NCBI RefSeq assembly: GCF_000247605.1
Contig: NC_016894.1
Location: forward strand, 3,027,732-3,091,731
DNA length: 64,000 nucleotides
Origin: Acetobacterium woodii DSM 1030
GTDB lineage: Bacteria; Bacillota; Clostridia; Eubacteriales; Eubacteriaceae
Direction of reading: 5' to 3'
In this document: piece after piece, positions 63,138-64,000 of the stretch
Position numbering within the stretch: position 1 is the stretch's first letter
How the letters are laid out: each line of letters begins with the position of its first letter
Position numbers and translations under genes: made by a program
Notes under the pieces: model-generated
Told to the model about the DNA's origin: nothing
Seen by the model: the letters and a program-made list of their open reading frames with translations, nothing else
Database searches by the model: none

Positions 63138-63946
63138 GGCATACTTAACCGCTGCCTCAGCATCGTATTCATTATCCGTCTGATTCTGCCAGGTTTCCCG
63201 CCATCCGTATTAAACGCTTCCTTTTCCGCTGCTAATTCTTCGATAACGGATAACGATTCATTCAGCAGATTATCGGCCACCTCCTGAGGTTCATCATAAC
63301 TCTCTTCAATCGCTTCTTCGAGCATCAAAAAACTATCTTCTTCTTTATAGTGTTCTGTTATGACATAACCATCTTCAGTCTTCTCCAAATAGAAGGTATG
63401 GGTTATCCCACTGCTTGATGAATCAACCTCCGGTATAAACGCAAAATTAACCGTATGATCTTCTAATAAAACGACTTCTATTAAATCCCCGCTATCTTTG
63501 ACTTTGGTAATTGTTAAACCGCACTCGTAATTTATCATCGTCAGATCATTACTCTGGTTGAGTCTCAAATCAATGAGATAATCCATCGCACTTTGATTAA
63601 TCCAGGCATTTTCACTGGATGGAACTTTGAATAGTTGCGTTATATCCGTCTTATCTAGATTAGCCATTGACTCAAAATAGGTTTCAAAATATTTCATAAT
63701 CGGCTCAAACATATCATCATCGAGATCCTCTTCACCGTCACGGATTTTTATAACTCGGTTGTCACCATCAGCCGGTTTGATATTGTCGCTGCTGATAGAA
63801 TTATTATTTTCAGCGCCTGGAAATGCATATGAATTTGCCAATACGCTGATGCAAACAACACCCATTGCCATTAGCGTTATTAGGACAAGACCAACTACCA
63901 CACGCTTCCGTTTTCGTTTTAAATATCGCTTTCTTCTTTTTATCAT
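63134..63946 (-). CDS. N-terminal half of the frameshifted amidase gene
   Basis: 270 codons. A basic start with a signal/anchor span (residues 18-38), then an extracellular part of about 180 residues that precedes the amidase domain in full-length homologues (FYLEKTEDGYVITEHYKEED). It ends in out-of-frame residues after AAEKEAFNTDGGK. Adding one T to the CCTGG at about 63189-63193 would join it to the next gene, giving about 430 aa with GGKPWQNQTDNEYDAEAAVK. Sequencing error or a real mutation cannot be told apart. Confidence 0.7.
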   Translation of the reverse strand: MIKRRKRYLKRKRKRVVVGLVLITLMAMGVVCISVLANSYAFPGAENNNSISSDNIKPADGDNRVIKIRDGEEDLDDDMFEPIMKYFETYFESMANLDKTDITQLFKVPSSENAWINQSAMDYLIDLRLNQSNDLTMINYECGLTITKVKDSGDLIEVVLLEDHTVNFAFIPEVDSSSSGITHTFYLEKTEDGYVITEHYKEEDSFLMLEEAIEESYDEPQEVADNLLNESLSVIEELAAEKEAFNTDGGKPGRIRRIMNTMLRQRLSMP

Positions 63947-64000
63947 TCACACCACCCATCATTTGTAACAATTGTATATCCTTAATGTGTGTTTTTTGTG

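Noticed and set aside
1-64000. CRISPR arrays, rRNA genes and full insertion sequences
   Set aside because: No regularly spaced repeats, rRNA sequence or transposase/integrase genes were recognised.

Overview
The window looks like a chromosomal segment of an anaerobic, low-GC Firmicute close to Acetobacterium (Eubacteriaceae). I infer this from the AT-rich Gram-positive gene style (strong Shine-Dalgarno sites, frequent TTG and GTG starts), a B12-dependent propanediol microcompartment operon run by a PocR-domain two-component system, pyruvate carboxylase, and BMP-family nucleoside transport. The genus is an inference. Most genes lie on the minus strand.

Region 1 (1-9600): a Pdu-type bacterial microcompartment operon, read leftward as pduA-B-C-D-E-G-H, a PduK-like shell gene and the start of pduL. 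Upstream are a YesM/YesN-like pair: a PocR-sensor histidine kinase and an AraC-type response regulator. The set encodes shell proteins, the diol dehydratase, its reactivase and the phosphotransacylase. It would make propionaldehyde from 1,2-propanediol inside a shell and drain it towards propionyl-phosphate.

Region 2 (9900-16600): a tRNA-Ala(GGC) followed by an accessory, partly decayed island. It holds a gene of unknown function split by an in-frame TAG, a hicAB toxin-antitoxin operon with a third tiny gene, a HEPN-like gene with a probable frameshift, a Cro/CI-type regulator diverging from an 82-aa mobile-element-type gene across repeated operator-like motifs, two stretches with several inverted repeats that may be structured RNA, a winged-helix/ATPase/STAS-like protein, and a second, broken hicAB remnant. 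No integrase is visible.

Region 3 (16600-23100): a GGDEF diguanylate cyclase, then a three-gene operon with a giant protein carrying three tandem CbbX/SpoVK-like AAA+ modules plus two membrane proteins. Gene debris lies upstream of it.

Region 4 (23300-34700): a tightly packed leftward gene run: STAS protein, two GH3-family acyl-amido synthetases, a heterodimeric ABC exporter, two RimK-like ATP-grasp ligases, a metallophosphoesterase and a DNA glycosylase. I read the core as an undescribed pathway that makes and exports an amide- or peptide-linked small molecule. It is my best candidate for a new system.

Region 5 (35000-51700): a beta-repeat/Ig-like surface protein, pyruvate carboxylase, the shikimate genes aroB-aroA-aroC plus chorismate mutase, a bmpA-nupOPQ type nucleoside ABC transporter, and a MarR-type regulator. 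Three copies of a small palindromic non-autonomous transposable element (171, 171 and 118 bp, ends TAGGTAATTGCGAAA) sit in regions 4-5. One supplies the last sense codon and stop of aroC.

Region 6 (51700-64000): a type IV pilin/PilMNO locus without motor genes, a divergent pdxR-pdxK pair with paired operator-like repeats, recX, two related single-pass envelope proteins, and an amidase-domain gene split by an apparent one-base frameshift.
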